Positions 52,849 through 62,997 of a DNA stretch of 64,000 nt are shown here, in pieces (positions within the stretch are counted from its first letter, which is position 1; each line of letters begins with the position of its first letter). Position numbers and translations under genes: made by a program. The stretch lies in NCBI RefSeq assembly GCF_030418165.1, contig NZ_JAUHTQ010000009.1:1-64000 (forward strand), given 5' to 3'. The stretch is from Ureibacillus aquaedulcis. GTDB lineage: Bacteria; Bacillota; Bacilli; Bacillales_A; Planococcaceae. The notes under the pieces are model-generated. The model searched no databases. It had not been told where the DNA came from and saw nothing but the letters and a program-made list of their open reading frames with translations.

Positions 52849-54492
52849 TTATTTCCCAGCCTTAAGTGGAATGCGCATCTCATCATTAGGGTGATTGGTT
52901 GTATACTGATAAATGTAAATATCGAGCTCTGTCTTGTCGAAGTTTTCATATATGTCCATATTTTTATTATTCCCATCGCCCCTTAATCCCAGCATCGCAG
53001 GCTTCCCATAATTCCTGTCATTACCATTCAGATAATAGGTTTGAGTGACTCCTCCGAACGTCGGGTCTGAGCTCAAGGATTCTACATATAAATTATTATC
53101 CTTCAAATAATAAGTCCATGTGACCGGATACCCAGCTATTTTGGTAGTTATGCTTTGTTGCTCACTTGATATGTCGGTCAAACGAATCGAATTGTCGTTG
53201 CCTTCAAATATATCAACACGGTGTTTAGCTATTAGGCTCACGGGTTGTTCTGCAAGAGAAGCCCAGTCCAGTCCGGACATTTCGAAGCGCAACTCCATCT
53301 TATCGGGATGCTTGGTATGCCATATGGCCCCGTCTAACATAGTTCCACCTACGTCTAGTTGATAGTCCATGTATGGAAGAAGAATGTACTTTTCATTAGT
53401 AAGGATTAGGCGAATCTGGGTAGGTGTTACGATCATTTCATGGAATTCTGTTCCTTCAACCCCACCTTCAAATGGGATATTTAAAACCTCCCTAAATGAA
53501 CCATTTTCCAACTTCTTTTTAGATAGAGCTAAATCCAAGCCCCAAGTTCCCTCAACGGTTTTTAGTGTACGATCATAGAAAAGCTGGAATTGAGTTCCTT
53601 CAGCACGTAAAGTGTCAGATTGGAATATTTGCTCGCTCACGTATTCTCCGGATGCTCCCGGAGCTCCGAATTTTGAAGTTTCAGCTTCCCGAATCGGTTC
53701 ATTCCTTTCATTGATGGCGTGGATGCGCACCCAGCTTTTGTTCTGCATTTCGGGATTCGTAAATGTAACGGACGATTGAAGCAACACACGATCCTCGGCT
53801 TGTTCAAAAGATTGCAAGGTCACGCTGCCAATCCCATCCTTTTGAATTTGGAATTCTTGCTTTTTAGAATTGTTGGGGTCATAGTTGATGGACTGTTTCC
53901 CATCATCAATGAACTGGATATCCTCCATTGAAAATTCAATATTGGCCGTAGTTCCTTCAGCAATCCAGTCGGTCTCAAAGTAACCTTGAAATAGACCACT
54001 GTCTTCATTCCAGCGCTGTACATAATGACCTTCGATGAAGTTACCCCCGTCATCTTTCAGTCCGATTCGATCAAAGCTTATATTCTTTCCATCCCATGAT
54101 GAGTCAGGTTTCAAACTGTAGAGCAGGAAGGTTCTATTATCATCGATAAACGCCGTATGTACGGTTAACGTAATGCCGTCCTTAGTAATGGATTGTTCAA
54201 TCGTTTGTCCAAGTCCTTTTTCTAATGCGGACTCAATACCCTGTCTATGAGATAGAATATCTGACCAATCGTAAGTCAGGGCTGCATAAACCGGTGTAGC
54301 CAACAACGCTACTGATAATCCTGCAACCATAGCAAATCGCTTTCTATTCCGTGAGCGTACCGCAATCGGTTCCATGCTGGTATCCTTCAGCTCATCTTGC
54401 TGGATACTGCTCCACATCCGATCAAAGTCTGGATAAGGTACTTTATTTGATGTCTTTAGCTCTTTTTTAAGTTTTCCCTCAATGCGTTCCAT
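52849..54492 (-). CDS. DUF4179 anti-sigma-like membrane protein
   Basis: A 547-residue type II membrane protein: cytoplasmic N-terminus of about 50 residues, transmembrane helix near 53-71, then a DUF4179 domain (about 70-180: EKGLGQTIEQSITKDGITLT, DDNRTFLLYSLKPD) and further beta-rich regions. Its start overlaps the sigma-factor stop by 14 bases. By arrangement it is the anti-sigma factor that holds the upstream ECF sigma factor at the membrane. Confidence 0.85.
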   Translation of the reverse strand: MERIEGKLKKELKTSNKVPYPDFDRMWSSIQQDELKDTSMEPIAVRSRNRKRFAMVAGLSVALLATPVYAALTYDWSDILSHRQGIESALEKGLGQTIEQSITKDGITLTVHTAFIDDNRTFLLYSLKPDSSWDGKNISFDRIGLKDDGGNFIEGHYVQRWNEDSGLFQGYFETDWIAEGTTANIEFSMEDIQFIDDGKQSINYDPNNSKKQEFQIQKDGIGSVTLQSFEQAEDRVLLQSSVTFTNPEMQNKSWVRIHAINERNEPIREAETSKFGAPGASGEYVSEQIFQSDTLRAEGTQFQLFYDRTLKTVEGTWGLDLALSKKKLENGSFREVLNIPFEGGVEGTEFHEMIVTPTQIRLILTNEKYILLPYMDYQLDVGGTMLDGAIWHTKHPDKMELRFEMSGLDWASLAEQPVSLIAKHRVDIFEGNDNSIRLTDISSEQQSITTKIAGYPVTWTYYLKDNNLYVESLSSDPTFGGVTQTYYLNGNDRNYGKPAMLGLRGDGNNKNMDIYENFDKTELDIYIYQYTTNHPNDEMRIPLKAGK

Positions 54493-55012
54493 ATTGATTC
54501 TCTCCCTTCAACCAAATGTTGTGATTGTGCTCGAGTTTTTTTCGCAGGATTTTCAAGGCTTTGTTATTTCTTGATTTCACGGTCCCTACAGGAATCTTGA
54601 GGATTTCGGCAATTTCCTTAATAGTTAGCTCACCAATATAGCGAAGAGTAATAACGGCCATCAATTTATCTGGGAGCTGCTTCAGCAATTCTCCCCACTC
54701 CTCGGCAACCGCCCTTTCCATTACAATAGTATCTACGGTTTTAACCGTTCCTGTCGTCTGCTCATGGAACAATTGGACTTGGTTTTGCTTTTTCTGCTTC
54801 GATTGATTCTTTTTAAGTAGGTTTAAGCAGTGATTCATGGTTATGCGCAGTATCCAAGCCCGTATATGTTCAACGCTTCTCCAATCCTGGCGGAAAACGG
54901 TGACAAATACGTCATGACAGAGATCTTCTGCATCTTGTTCGTTACGCAGCATGTAATAACAAGTTCGGTATACATCCTTGTTATAAGAATTGAATAGCTC
55001 TCTTTCTGTCAA
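54479..55012 (-). CDS. ECF-type RNA polymerase sigma factor
   Basis: A 177-residue sigma-70-family protein with region 2 (DAEDLCHDVFVTVFRQDW, HIRAWILRITMNHCLNLLKK) and region 4 (LPDKLMAVITLRYIGELTIK, EIAEILKIPVGTVKSRNNKA). It forms an operon with the DUF4179 anti-sigma-like gene. An autoregulated promoter with an AAC-type -35 was not seen clearly. Confidence 0.9.
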   Translation of the reverse strand: MTERELFNSYNKDVYRTCYYMLRNEQDAEDLCHDVFVTVFRQDWRSVEHIRAWILRITMNHCLNLLKKNQSKQKKQNQVQLFHEQTTGTVKTVDTIVMERAVAEEWGELLKQLPDKLMAVITLRYIGELTIKEIAEILKIPVGTVKSRNNKALKILRKKLEHNHNIWLKGENQYGTH

Positions 55013-55095
55013 TCCAACGCACTCCTTTCTTTCCGTTATACTGTATAAACAAATGACTTTTGGAAAAGGTTCATCTTTTTACTTCGGAAACCACA

Positions 55096-55132
55096 CAAAA
55101 AGAAGGCTTCCCCTTATGAAGAGGAGCCCCTG
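55096..55132 (-). terminator. Hairpin following the sigma/anti-sigma region
   Basis: AGGGGCTCC and GGGGAAGCCT pair imperfectly and are followed on the minus strand by TCTTTTTG, directly before the uppP 3' end at 55133; it serves uppP. Confidence 0.65.
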
Positions 55133-55948
55133 TTAGAAGAAAATCAATAGTAATGTCCCTACTATGAAACAATAATATGTAAAATAAACGAGCTTGCCCG
55201 TTTTCATAATGCCCATAAACCACTTCATTGCGAAATAGGTCATAAAAAGTGTAGCGATAAATGCAGCTAAGTAGGGGATTGCCAGATCTGCTTTATTAGG
55301 TTCATTTAAAAAGTCAGAAAAACCTAATATAACTCCCCCAAGACTCACCGGGATATACAACATAAAGGAAAAACGAAGTGCCGTATCTTGTTTCATTCCA
55401 ACGGCAATTGCCGAAATAATCGTTGCACCGGAACGGCTAATTCCTGGCGTTAAAGCAACAGCCTGTCCTAACCCAACAATGAACGCATCCCTACTCGTGA
55501 TATCACGTTCATCCTTCACCCCTTTTATATTACGAATTATCCACAAGGCCAGCCCCGTGACAAATAACATGAGGGCAATGATTGTCATACTGACATTTTC
55601 TGCAATATAGTCATTCAATAGAACACCAAGAACCCCTGCAGGAATCGTACCAATGATGATAAAGCAAACAAAACGGTAGTCGCTCCGATAACGGCGATTT
55701 TTTGTTTTCAAATATTGAATGGAATTGCTGGCAAGCCTTATAATATCTTTTCTGTAAATGTAAAGAATCGCAAGCAGCGACGCCGTATTGGTTAGTATAG
55801 CGAACATAAATCCTTGTTCACCGAGTCCCAAAATTTCACTGACAATCATTACGTGTCCACTGGACGATACCGGTATCGGTTCTGTAAAACCTTGAACTAA
55901 CCCAATAAGTATCATTTTAATAATGAGTACAAAATCTAATTCTCCCAT
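55133..55948 (-). CDS. uppP: Undecaprenyl-diphosphatase UppP (BacA)
   Basis: A 271-residue membrane phosphatase that recycles undecaprenyl pyrophosphate for cell-wall synthesis. The two family motifs are present: EPIPVSSSGHVMIVSEILG (usual form EFLPVSSTGHL, so somewhat divergent) and TPGISRSGATI. There are about eight transmembrane segments. GAGGAG precedes the ATG. Confidence 0.9.
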   Translation of the reverse strand: MGELDFVLIIKMILIGLVQGFTEPIPVSSSGHVMIVSEILGLGEQGFMFAILTNTASLLAILYIYRKDIIRLASNSIQYLKTKNRRYRSDYRFVCFIIIGTIPAGVLGVLLNDYIAENVSMTIIALMLFVTGLALWIIRNIKGVKDERDITSRDAFIVGLGQAVALTPGISRSGATIISAIAVGMKQDTALRFSFMLYIPVSLGGVILGFSDFLNEPNKADLAIPYLAAFIATLFMTYFAMKWFMGIMKTGKLVYFTYYCFIVGTLLLIFF

Positions 55949-56029
55949 GCAACTCCTCCTATAGGTACACCTTTATTACACAAAACGCAAACCATATAGA
56001 AAATGTTTCCATATAATGATTTGATTAGG

Positions 56030-56269
56030 TTAATTATCCTCCTTACCCCGTCTTCTTTTATAAAGATTTTGCAATTGCTTCATATTTTTTATAGCCCATG
56101 TGTAATGATGGGAAGTATTAGCTGCAAAATAGCTGTATAGATTACTCCATTTCGTCCACTTATACTACTTTTTTGCGATTATTTCTTCATTGGTATGTAA
56201 GTTTATTAGATTCATCACTCGTTTATGACTTAACTTCCTCGCTACTTTCCAGTAGAATTTCTTTTTCAC
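56030..56269 (-). pseudogene. Remnant of a small basic protein gene with internal stop
   Basis: A minus-strand frame from a GTG at 56269 reads KKKFYWKVARKLSHKRVMN, LINLHTNEEIIAKK, then TAG (56167-56165), then YKWTKWSNLYSYFAANTSHH, YTWAIKNMKQLQNLYKRRRG and TAA at 56030. Composition is clearly protein-like on both sides of the stop, so a once-intact gene is likely. A neighbouring ATG in another frame with better context suggests a frameshift near the start as well. Nothing else is seen in 55949-56334. Confidence 0.45.
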
Positions 56270-56334
56270 TTTTTGCGTTCATGCTAATTTCGTCTTTTTC
56301 AATTTATGGGATGATTAAATGATTGCCTCGTTAT

Positions 56335-57798
56335 TTAGCTTTTCTTCACCAACTCTGCAACGTCCAATTCAAGATACTGCGCAACCGCTAATGCTTGTGT
56401 ATAATTTGTACTTTCAGATTGGAGTAATGTCAATGTTTGTTGTACCCAAATTGGATTTCCCGCTATTACTTCAATTGTGTCATTTACTGATTGCCGTTCA
56501 TGACTTTTCCAATTGGCAGCGTATCGTTCCTCCCATATCTCCTCACTTTCGTTCATGTACTCAGCTATACGTGTCAATATATAAAATTGCTCCAGATCAC
56601 GACAATGTGTTTTCGCATGATGGGTATAACGCATAAGCACCTGGCCGGCATATTCATAGTCATCAATTGCTTGATATGCCTCATTACCTAGTAGCCCTAA
56701 GATGATTTCCCCAGCGCCGATAAATAACTCTTTTGAAATATCTGATTCATGCAGCATAATATCGAGCTTTCCCTTTTCAGCACAAATAAGAGAAGAATTG
56801 CTATTCATCACATTATTTTTTGTACCTTCAGTTAAAAGCCAGAATTGAATCTCTTCCGTATTTGGCTCTAAAAAGTTAATTGCTTCAATCTTTCCCCAAC
56901 CGTTTACGGACTTGGCAATTTGCCAAATTGTCTCGTTCGCATTGCTTGTCCCGTTTTTGAGTGCAAACAAAGCAACTCCTGTAAATTCTTCATGTAAAGC
57001 TATCACCTGTAGTCGATCCTTTATGCTTTCGCAGTTCATGCATCCCAGAATAATGACTGCGAATTTCACGACTTCCCGGTGGGCTGCATTTTCAAGTAAC
57101 CAAATCGCTTCTTGCTTTACCTGCTGCTCATCCTTATCTTCCTGTGTGAATAGCTCTATCAGTTCATGGAAATAACTGATTGCTTTCTCATCTTTAATTT
57201 TCTCATAGGTTGCTTTTCGTGTTTGGTTTGTTGGATTTTCGACTTGCTCCATAAATAATTTGAGGAGTTTTTTTGTATAGAAGGGTGTCACTCCTTCGGA
57301 AACTAACTGGTCCGATAAGCCAGGAGCCAGCTTTGGATGATTTTCATCTACTAGATAAGCATCATCAGGTAAATCTGTATTAATAATTTTGTTATGATCT
57401 TTTATCTGTTGTTCAAGATATGGGACGATCATTTCTTTGTTTGCCCATGGTAGAAACTCAAGTGTTATTACTTCCTTTAATAGAATCTTTCCATCGACTT
57501 TCACCGAAATATTCAAATGGACAAATCCACCTATTTTTACATGCACTTTATGGAGCTTACCATCATTTGTTTGAAATTTACCCGACAAAGTTGAATACGG
57601 GAATATATGGGACCAAATGGACTTCCGTTTATTGCTTGCAATCATACGACCATCCACTAGCAAACTTTCTTCCAGCATTTTATTATGTATTTCGACCTTG
57701 TGCCCTTCAAAATCGATCGACCAATATTTGTCGACCTCTTTAGCTGCATCATTCTTGATATTACGCATCTCTCGCTTAAATTCTTCTTTAAAGCCCAT
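56335..57798 (-). CDS. Large helical-repeat protein, unknown
   Basis: A 487-residue cytoplasmic protein. Residues 1-130 are strand-rich (WSIDFEGHKVEIHNKMLEES, FVHLNISVKVDGK). Residues about 190-480 are helical pairs of HEAT/ARM-like spacing (QEAIWLLENAAHREVVKFAV, WGKIEAINFLEP). It has no catalytic motif. Probably a protein-interaction scaffold. GGAGG precedes the ATG. Confidence 0.7.
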   Translation of the reverse strand: MGFKEEFKREMRNIKNDAAKEVDKYWSIDFEGHKVEIHNKMLEESLLVDGRMIASNKRKSIWSHIFPYSTLSGKFQTNDGKLHKVHVKIGGFVHLNISVKVDGKILLKEVITLEFLPWANKEMIVPYLEQQIKDHNKIINTDLPDDAYLVDENHPKLAPGLSDQLVSEGVTPFYTKKLLKLFMEQVENPTNQTRKATYEKIKDEKAISYFHELIELFTQEDKDEQQVKQEAIWLLENAAHREVVKFAVIILGCMNCESIKDRLQVIALHEEFTGVALFALKNGTSNANETIWQIAKSVNGWGKIEAINFLEPNTEEIQFWLLTEGTKNNVMNSNSSLICAEKGKLDIMLHESDISKELFIGAGEIILGLLGNEAYQAIDDYEYAGQVLMRYTHHAKTHCRDLEQFYILTRIAEYMNESEEIWEERYAANWKSHERQSVNDTIEVIAGNPIWVQQTLTLLQSESTNYTQALAVAQYLELDVAELVKKS

Positions 57799-57858
57799 TG
57801 TGTACCTCCTTTTAACCTTTTAGATTCCTTTTCCTTTCTGCAACAACATTTATAAAAA

Positions 57859-57893
57859 AGAAAGCAATACATTTTTATATAAAACGTATTGCT
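57859..57893 (-). terminator. Terminator of the MarR-GNAT operon
   Basis: AGCAATACG and TGTATTGCT pair and are followed by TTCTTTTTTAT on the minus strand. Confidence 0.65.
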
Positions 57894-57960
57894 CAATTCA
57901 AGATAGATCATTTCCTTTTTTAACCATATTTTACCGCAATTCTAGTAAAATTTACAGAAG

Positions 57961-58949
<989 letters not shown>

Positions 58950-58974
58950 CTTGGACTCCTTGTTTTTATATTTA

Positions 58975-58990
58975 TGTTGCAAATGCAACA
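58975..58990. promoter_or_regulatory. MarR operator candidate 1
   Basis: TGTTGCAAATGCAACA, near-perfect inverted repeat around AA/AT. Confidence 0.75.
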
Positions 58991-59022
58991 AAATTTATTA
59001 TATATTAAAGTTAATTCAACTT

Positions 59023-59038
59023 TGTTGTAAATGCAACA
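59023..59038. promoter_or_regulatory. MarR operator candidate 2
   Basis: TGTTGTAAATGCAACA, one base different from candidate 1 and 48 bp away, toward the divergent GNAT gene. Confidence 0.75.
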
Positions 59039-59068
59039 AATAATCATGTTATTAAAGGACTGATAATA

Positions 59069-59509
59069 ATGAATGCAATTAGAATAGTGAATCAGGAAGA
59101 GTTAAACGCGGCATTTGCGATAAGAAATGATGTGTTTGTCCTGGAACAAGGTGTTCCATTAGAGGATGAATACGATCAATTTGATCATCTGGATGGACTT
59201 TGCGAACACATACTGGTTCATTACAATGAGCAGCCAGTTGGTACGGGAAGGGTCCGGTTTGTTGATGGTGTAGGTAAATTGGAAAGAATCTGCATCCTGA
59301 AAGCTTACCGCAACTTCGGACTTGGAAAAGTCATTATTAAAGCATTGGAAGAAATTGCCCAAGAACGCGGTGCTTCGCAAGTTAAGCTGCATGGTCAGAC
59401 TCATGCAGAAGGTTTTTATAAAAATCTTGGGTATTATACTGATTCAGACATCTTTATGGAAGATGGCATCCCACATGTTCTCATGCGCAAAGAATTGCCT
59501 CGTATTTAG
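59069..59509 (+). CDS. yjcF: YjcF-like GNAT N-acetyltransferase
   Basis: A 146-residue GNAT of the YjcF/ElaA type: FAIRNDVFVLEQGVPLEDEY, DQFDHLDGLCEHILVHYNEQ, PVGTGRVRFVDGVGKLERIC and AYRNFGLGKVIIKALEEIAQ. The substrate is unknown. It is divergent from marR across the two palindromes and followed by the YczE gene 12 bases on. Confidence 0.88.
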   Translation: MNAIRIVNQEELNAAFAIRNDVFVLEQGVPLEDEYDQFDHLDGLCEHILVHYNEQPVGTGRVRFVDGVGKLERICILKAYRNFGLGKVIIKALEEIAQERGASQVKLHGQTHAEGFYKNLGYYTDSDIFMEDGIPHVLMRKELPRI

Positions 59510-59521
59510 AGGTAGAGAAGA

Positions 59522-60112
59522 GTGAAGTATGTTTTTTATGTGATTGGCATTTTATTATTAACTCTTGGAATTACCTTCTCTATACAATCGAACCTGGGTA
59601 CTTCCCCTTTTGACGCTCTTTTAGTAGGATTAGCCAAAAATGTGGGGCTTACTGTGGGGAGTTGGGAAATAGTAATTGCTGCATTATTGATTGGTTGTAA
59701 TGCCATTTTAAAAAGACGAAGACCCGAAGTTTCAGGGTTGCTAACAGCAGTAATAACGGGAATTGGTATTGATGTGTGGCTATTTTTATTGCATAACTTA
59801 ATAACTCCTGATCTATGGTACAGCAAATTAATCTGTTTTGGAATCGGCTTAGTTGTAATAGGACTCGGAACTGCCATCTATTTGCAGACTAATTTTGCCC
59901 CTATTCCTGTTGACCGGCTGACATTAATCATTCAAGAATTAGCGGGAACAAGCATCTTCTGGTCGAGAACAATTATATACGTGTTATTCTTGGTTATGGC
60001 TATGATTTTTAAAGGACCAATCGGCATTGGAACTATATTGACAGTTTGTTTCGGTGGGCTTCTCCTTCATTACTTTATGCCGCTCACAAAAAAGCTCATA
60101 GAACACCACTAG
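59522..60112 (+). CDS. YczE/YitT-like membrane protein
   Basis: A 196-residue protein with about five transmembrane helices and SIQSNLGTSPFDALLVGLAK near the N-terminus, the signature of the YczE/DUF6198 family. In Bacillus, YczE influences lipopeptide production, but its molecular role is unsettled. GTG start behind AGAGG. It forms an operon with yjcF. Confidence 0.8.
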   Translation: MKYVFYVIGILLLTLGITFSIQSNLGTSPFDALLVGLAKNVGLTVGSWEIVIAALLIGCNAILKRRRPEVSGLLTAVITGIGIDVWLFLLHNLITPDLWYSKLICFGIGLVVIGLGTAIYLQTNFAPIPVDRLTLIIQELAGTSIFWSRTIIYVLFLVMAMIFKGPIGIGTILTVCFGGLLLHYFMPLTKKLIEHH

Positions 60113-60165
60113 CCTATACCAGTACATCACATAATATTGATAAAGATTAGTTGGATTGATTTTAC

Positions 60166-60193
60166 GCTGTTGATACCTTAATCAACAGCGTTA
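60166..60193. terminator. Perfect 11-bp stem terminator
   Basis: ACGCTGTTGAT-ACCTTA-ATCAACAGCGT between convergent genes, T-rich on both sides. Confidence 0.8.
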
Positions 60194-60213
60194 CTTCTTA
60201 TATTTCATAGTAA

Positions 60214-60636
60214 TTATTTCACCACTTCTATTATTTCTTCTATTGAACTACCATCAACAAGCTCGTATTCCTTACCGCGAATGTCGATCATTCCATTATT
60301 CGTTATTGCCATATGGAATGAATTCAGTTGCTTGCCATCTGTCATAATATCTAATTCAACTATTTCCTGACTATAATCCATGTCTTTAAACATGGCTTTT
60401 TTCACTTCCCAACTTCTTAATTCAGCAAGTACTTCATCATATTTCTCATCAGTCGGCTTCAGAATGGCTACAATTCCCCCATCCTTCCTAATGTTAATAC
60501 CTTGCACCACTTCCTCTACGTTTTCTGGGCTTGTAATAAATGCATCCATAAAATTCCTTGTTTTAAATTCGGGATAAAAAATGAAGAGAGCTGCCAAAAT
60601 CCACAACCCCAGTAATGGTAAAATCAGTTTTTTCAA
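60214..60636 (-). CDS. Membrane-anchored protein, paralogue B
   Basis: A 140-residue protein with an N-terminal anchor (about 5-22) and an extracytoplasmic domain: NFMDAFITSPENVEEVVQGI, SWEVKKAMFKDMDYSQ, MIDIRGKEYELVDGSSIEEI. It is clearly related over its whole length to the gene just upstream (60656-61090), so the pair is a tandem duplication. Function unknown. Confidence 0.75.
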   Translation of the reverse strand: MKKLILPLLGLWILAALFIFYPEFKTRNFMDAFITSPENVEEVVQGINIRKDGGIVAILKPTDEKYDEVLAELRSWEVKKAMFKDMDYSQEIVELDIMTDGKQLNSFHMAITNNGMIDIRGKEYELVDGSSIEEIIEVVK

Positions 60637-60655
60637 CTTAATTCCCCCCCTGACT

Positions 60656-61090
60656 TCATTTCGCTATGTCGATCAATTCTTCCATGGAACTGCCACTTAT
60701 AAGCTTGTATTCCTTGCCATGAATATTCATCATCCCATCAGGTGTAATCTTGAGTACGACTGGGTTAATTGGTTGGGCATTATTTGCAATATCCATTTTG
60801 TACATGTTTGTATAATCTATATCTTGGAATAACGTTCTTTTTACTTCCCATTCACTTAAAGCAGCAAGTATTTCATCAAAGTCCTCATCACTTTGGTTGA
60901 AAATTGCTAAAGCTTCAAAAGATTCATGATCCCCTTCTCCCCAAATCGTCACACGATGTACTTTATCTGCTAATTCATCAGGGTTTGTGAGAAATGCATC
61001 CACAAAATTTACTGTTCTAAATTCGGAATAGAAAATAATTCCACCTGCCAAAAGCAAGATTCCTGCTCCCGCTAAAAGTAGTTTTTTCAT
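60656..61090 (-). CDS. Membrane-anchored protein, paralogue A
   Basis: A 144-residue protein with an N-terminal anchor (5-21) and the same domain as its neighbour: NFVDAFLTNPDELADKVHRV, EWEVKRTLFQDIDYTN, MMNIHGKEYKLISGSSMEEL. The first of a two-gene operon; AAGAGGGG precedes the ATG. Function unknown. Confidence 0.75.
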   Translation of the reverse strand: MKKLLLAGAGILLLAGGIIFYSEFRTVNFVDAFLTNPDELADKVHRVTIWGEGDHESFEALAIFNQSDEDFDEILAALSEWEVKRTLFQDIDYTNMYKMDIANNAQPINPVVLKITPDGMMNIHGKEYKLISGSSMEELIDIAK

Positions 61091-61273
61091 GCTAAATCGC
61101 CCCTCTTGTTGTCGTTTATATTTTATCTACGTAAATATTTTCTAAAAGTTTCGTAAATAACATTTTTATACAATAAGAGTAAGAAAAAAATTTTTGAAAT
61201 TGGGCTACTATCTGTTATATATCAGAGATTAACTAAATATACTGTTATATATCATAATTAAGGGAGTGTTTAG

Positions 61274-61426
61274 ATGATTACAGAAAAAGAGCGACAAAAC
61301 ATGGTGCAATTTCTAATTAGATACTTCGGTGTGGATCCAAACCAGTTAGTGAATATTAGCGATTCGCTGTTAGAAATCACTTATGATTTTGCCTATAAAA
61401 GAACTGAAATGGAATGTGATTTTTAA
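61274..61426 (+). CDS. 50-residue protein, BH0509-like
   Basis: A short gene with AAGGGAGTG before ATG 61274, encoding MITEKERQNMVQFLIRYFGV, DPNQLVNISDSLLEITYDFA and YKRTEMECDF. The helical pattern resembles the small BH0509-type proteins of Bacillaceae (ERxxMxxxL...). Two exact 13-mers CTGTTATATATCA lie upstream at 61212 and 61242. The rest of the 61091-61522 gap contains only a terminator hairpin. Confidence 0.55.
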   Translation: MITEKERQNMVQFLIRYFGVDPNQLVNISDSLLEITYDFAYKRTEMECDF

Positions 61427-61438
61427 ACAAAAACAAGA

Positions 61439-61473
61439 AAGGAGTCGATTCATATAAAATTGAACCGACTCCT
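61439..61473 (-). terminator. Terminator of the TCS2-linked chemoreceptor
   Basis: AGGAGTCGGTTCAA and TGAATCGACTCCT pair around an AT-rich loop, followed by TTCTTGTTTTTG on the minus strand. Confidence 0.65.
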
Positions 61474-61522
61474 ATAATAATGAGACATTGATTATAAATT
61501 TGAGTAGCCTGGGTTAGCTGCC

Positions 61523-62851
61523 CTATCCTATTTTAAATTTTTTAATCTGTTCATTTAACTTGATTGCTAAACTATCCAACTCTTTCGCAGAGCTTGCGAT
61601 GCTTTCGGTGGAAGCTAACTGTTCTTGTCCTGTTGCGGATATTTCTTCTGTGCTTGCTGCAAAATCTGCTGCTTGTGATGTCAAATCCAGAATTTGACCG
61701 GATACCATTTTAGAATTTCCGTTTACTGTTCCCATAGCTGCCGCTGCATGCTTTAATGCGTCTACAATTCCCTCATACATATTCTTTATCTTTTTAAACG
61801 CTTGTTCCGTAATCACCAATCCATCTCGTTGTTCATCTACCAATTGATTGGAATGTTCAATTTTTGCAACAGCTAAATCGGTCATAGCTGAAGTCTTTTC
61901 AATAATGGCCGTTATTTTACTCGCTGAACTAGAAGTCTCTTCCGCCAGCTTCCTGATCTCATCTGCTACCACGGCAAATCCTTTGCCGGCTTCACCGGCT
62001 CTAGCTGCTTCAATAGAAGCATTTAAGGCTAATAGATTCGTTTGGCCAGCAATAGAAGTAATGATACCAACAAATCCGGTAACTTGATCAATCATTTCTT
62101 TTAATTCATTTATAGAGCGATTCACTTCACTGGATACACGAAGAGTATCATCCATTTTCCTCGTCTGCATATCAACACTTAGTTGTCCTTCATGAATAGA
62201 CGCCAACGATTGGTAAGCTTGTTTTGCACTTTCAGAAGTTTTTGTGGCAATCTCATCTATTAGCGAAACCACATCTGATAGCGTTACACTAATTCCGCTC
62301 ATTGTCTCGGCTTGCTCTGAGTTACCCACTGCCATTTGGTCTATCGTTGATACTACCTGTGTTATCGCTTTCACATTTTCGCCTGTATTTCTAGTAAGGT
62401 TGTCAGATTGATCTGTAACAGTCGAAGAGACCATTTGTAATTCAGAAGCTATAATCTTTAATTTTTTTCTAGTTTCATATAACGCTCTTGCCATATTGCC
62501 TGTTTGATCTTTTATCTTAGTCAATTCTTCCAATTCATCATCTGTATCCGTCAGATTTAAATCCGCTGTCTTTTCTGCGAACTCTGTCACTTTAACAATC
62601 GGCTTTTCTATTGATTTCCCTAAAAAGTACGATAAAACAACTCCAATTACTAAAGAGATGATCAGTCCCCATAATACCGGTGTGGGAATCATGATTCCTG
62701 TTTGCATTTGTTGCACCGCATCTTGATTAGCAATAGTAGATGTGTCACTCCCACTTTTTCGCATAATCAATGATGCTCCTACATTAATGGCTGCTACCAA
62801 TACTGAGTTTATTAATGATAAGAGAATAATCTTTGTAGATATTTTTTTCAT
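61523..62851 (-). CDS. Methyl-accepting chemotaxis protein with a minimal sensor
   Basis: A 442-residue chemoreceptor: transmembrane 1 at about 9-30, only about 25 residues outside (31-56), transmembrane 2 at 57-78, HAMP at 79-130 and a signalling tip [20 protein letters not shown]. So short an external loop suggests it senses membrane state or a partner protein rather than a soluble ligand. Its promoter carries the same tandem box as the VTC operon and lipoprotein of TCS2, which is unexpected. Confidence 0.9.
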   Translation of the reverse strand: MKKISTKIILLSLINSVLVAAINVGASLIMRKSGSDTSTIANQDAVQQMQTGIMIPTPVLWGLIISLVIGVVLSYFLGKSIEKPIVKVTEFAEKTADLNLTDTDDELEELTKIKDQTGNMARALYETRKKLKIIASELQMVSSTVTDQSDNLTRNTGENVKAITQVVSTIDQMAVGNSEQAETMSGISVTLSDVVSLIDEIATKTSESAKQAYQSLASIHEGQLSVDMQTRKMDDTLRVSSEVNRSINELKEMIDQVTGFVGIITSIAGQTNLLALNASIEAARAGEAGKGFAVVADEIRKLAEETSSSASKITAIIEKTSAMTDLAVAKIEHSNQLVDEQRDGLVITEQAFKKIKNMYEGIVDALKHAAAAMGTVNGNSKMVSGQILDLTSQAADFAASTEEISATGQEQLASTESIASSAKELDSLAIKLNEQIKKFKIG

Positions 62852-62916
62852 TTGATCCTGGCCACCTATAATAATTTTTAATTTAAATTTATTTTCACAA
62901 CCTTAACTTGCTTTCA

Positions 62917-62949
62917 ATTATCATAGATGTACCTTAAAAAAACCTTAAA
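62917..62949 (-). promoter_or_regulatory. TCS2-type promoter of the chemoreceptor
   Basis: On the minus strand TTTAAGGTT (62949-62941) and TTTAAGGTA (62938-62930) are 11 bp apart, and after 7 bases GATAAT (62922-62917) follows as -10, the same spacing as at 11478-11510 and 14184-14216. Confidence 0.65.
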
Positions 62950-62951
62950 AG

Positions 62952-62990
62952 CCAAAAAGCGTTAATCCTTTTTTCGGATTAACGCCCTGT
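62952..62990 (-). terminator. Terminator of the MFS gene
   Basis: GGGCGTTAATCC and GGATTAACGC flank GAAAAAA, followed by TTTTTGG on the minus strand. Confidence 0.8.
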
Positions 62991-62997
62991 GTGCTTA

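Noticed and set aside
53120-54053. ORFs opposite or inside the DUF4179 gene
   Set aside because: Short shadows in other frames; the DUF4179 frame is continuous and coupled to the sigma-factor gene.
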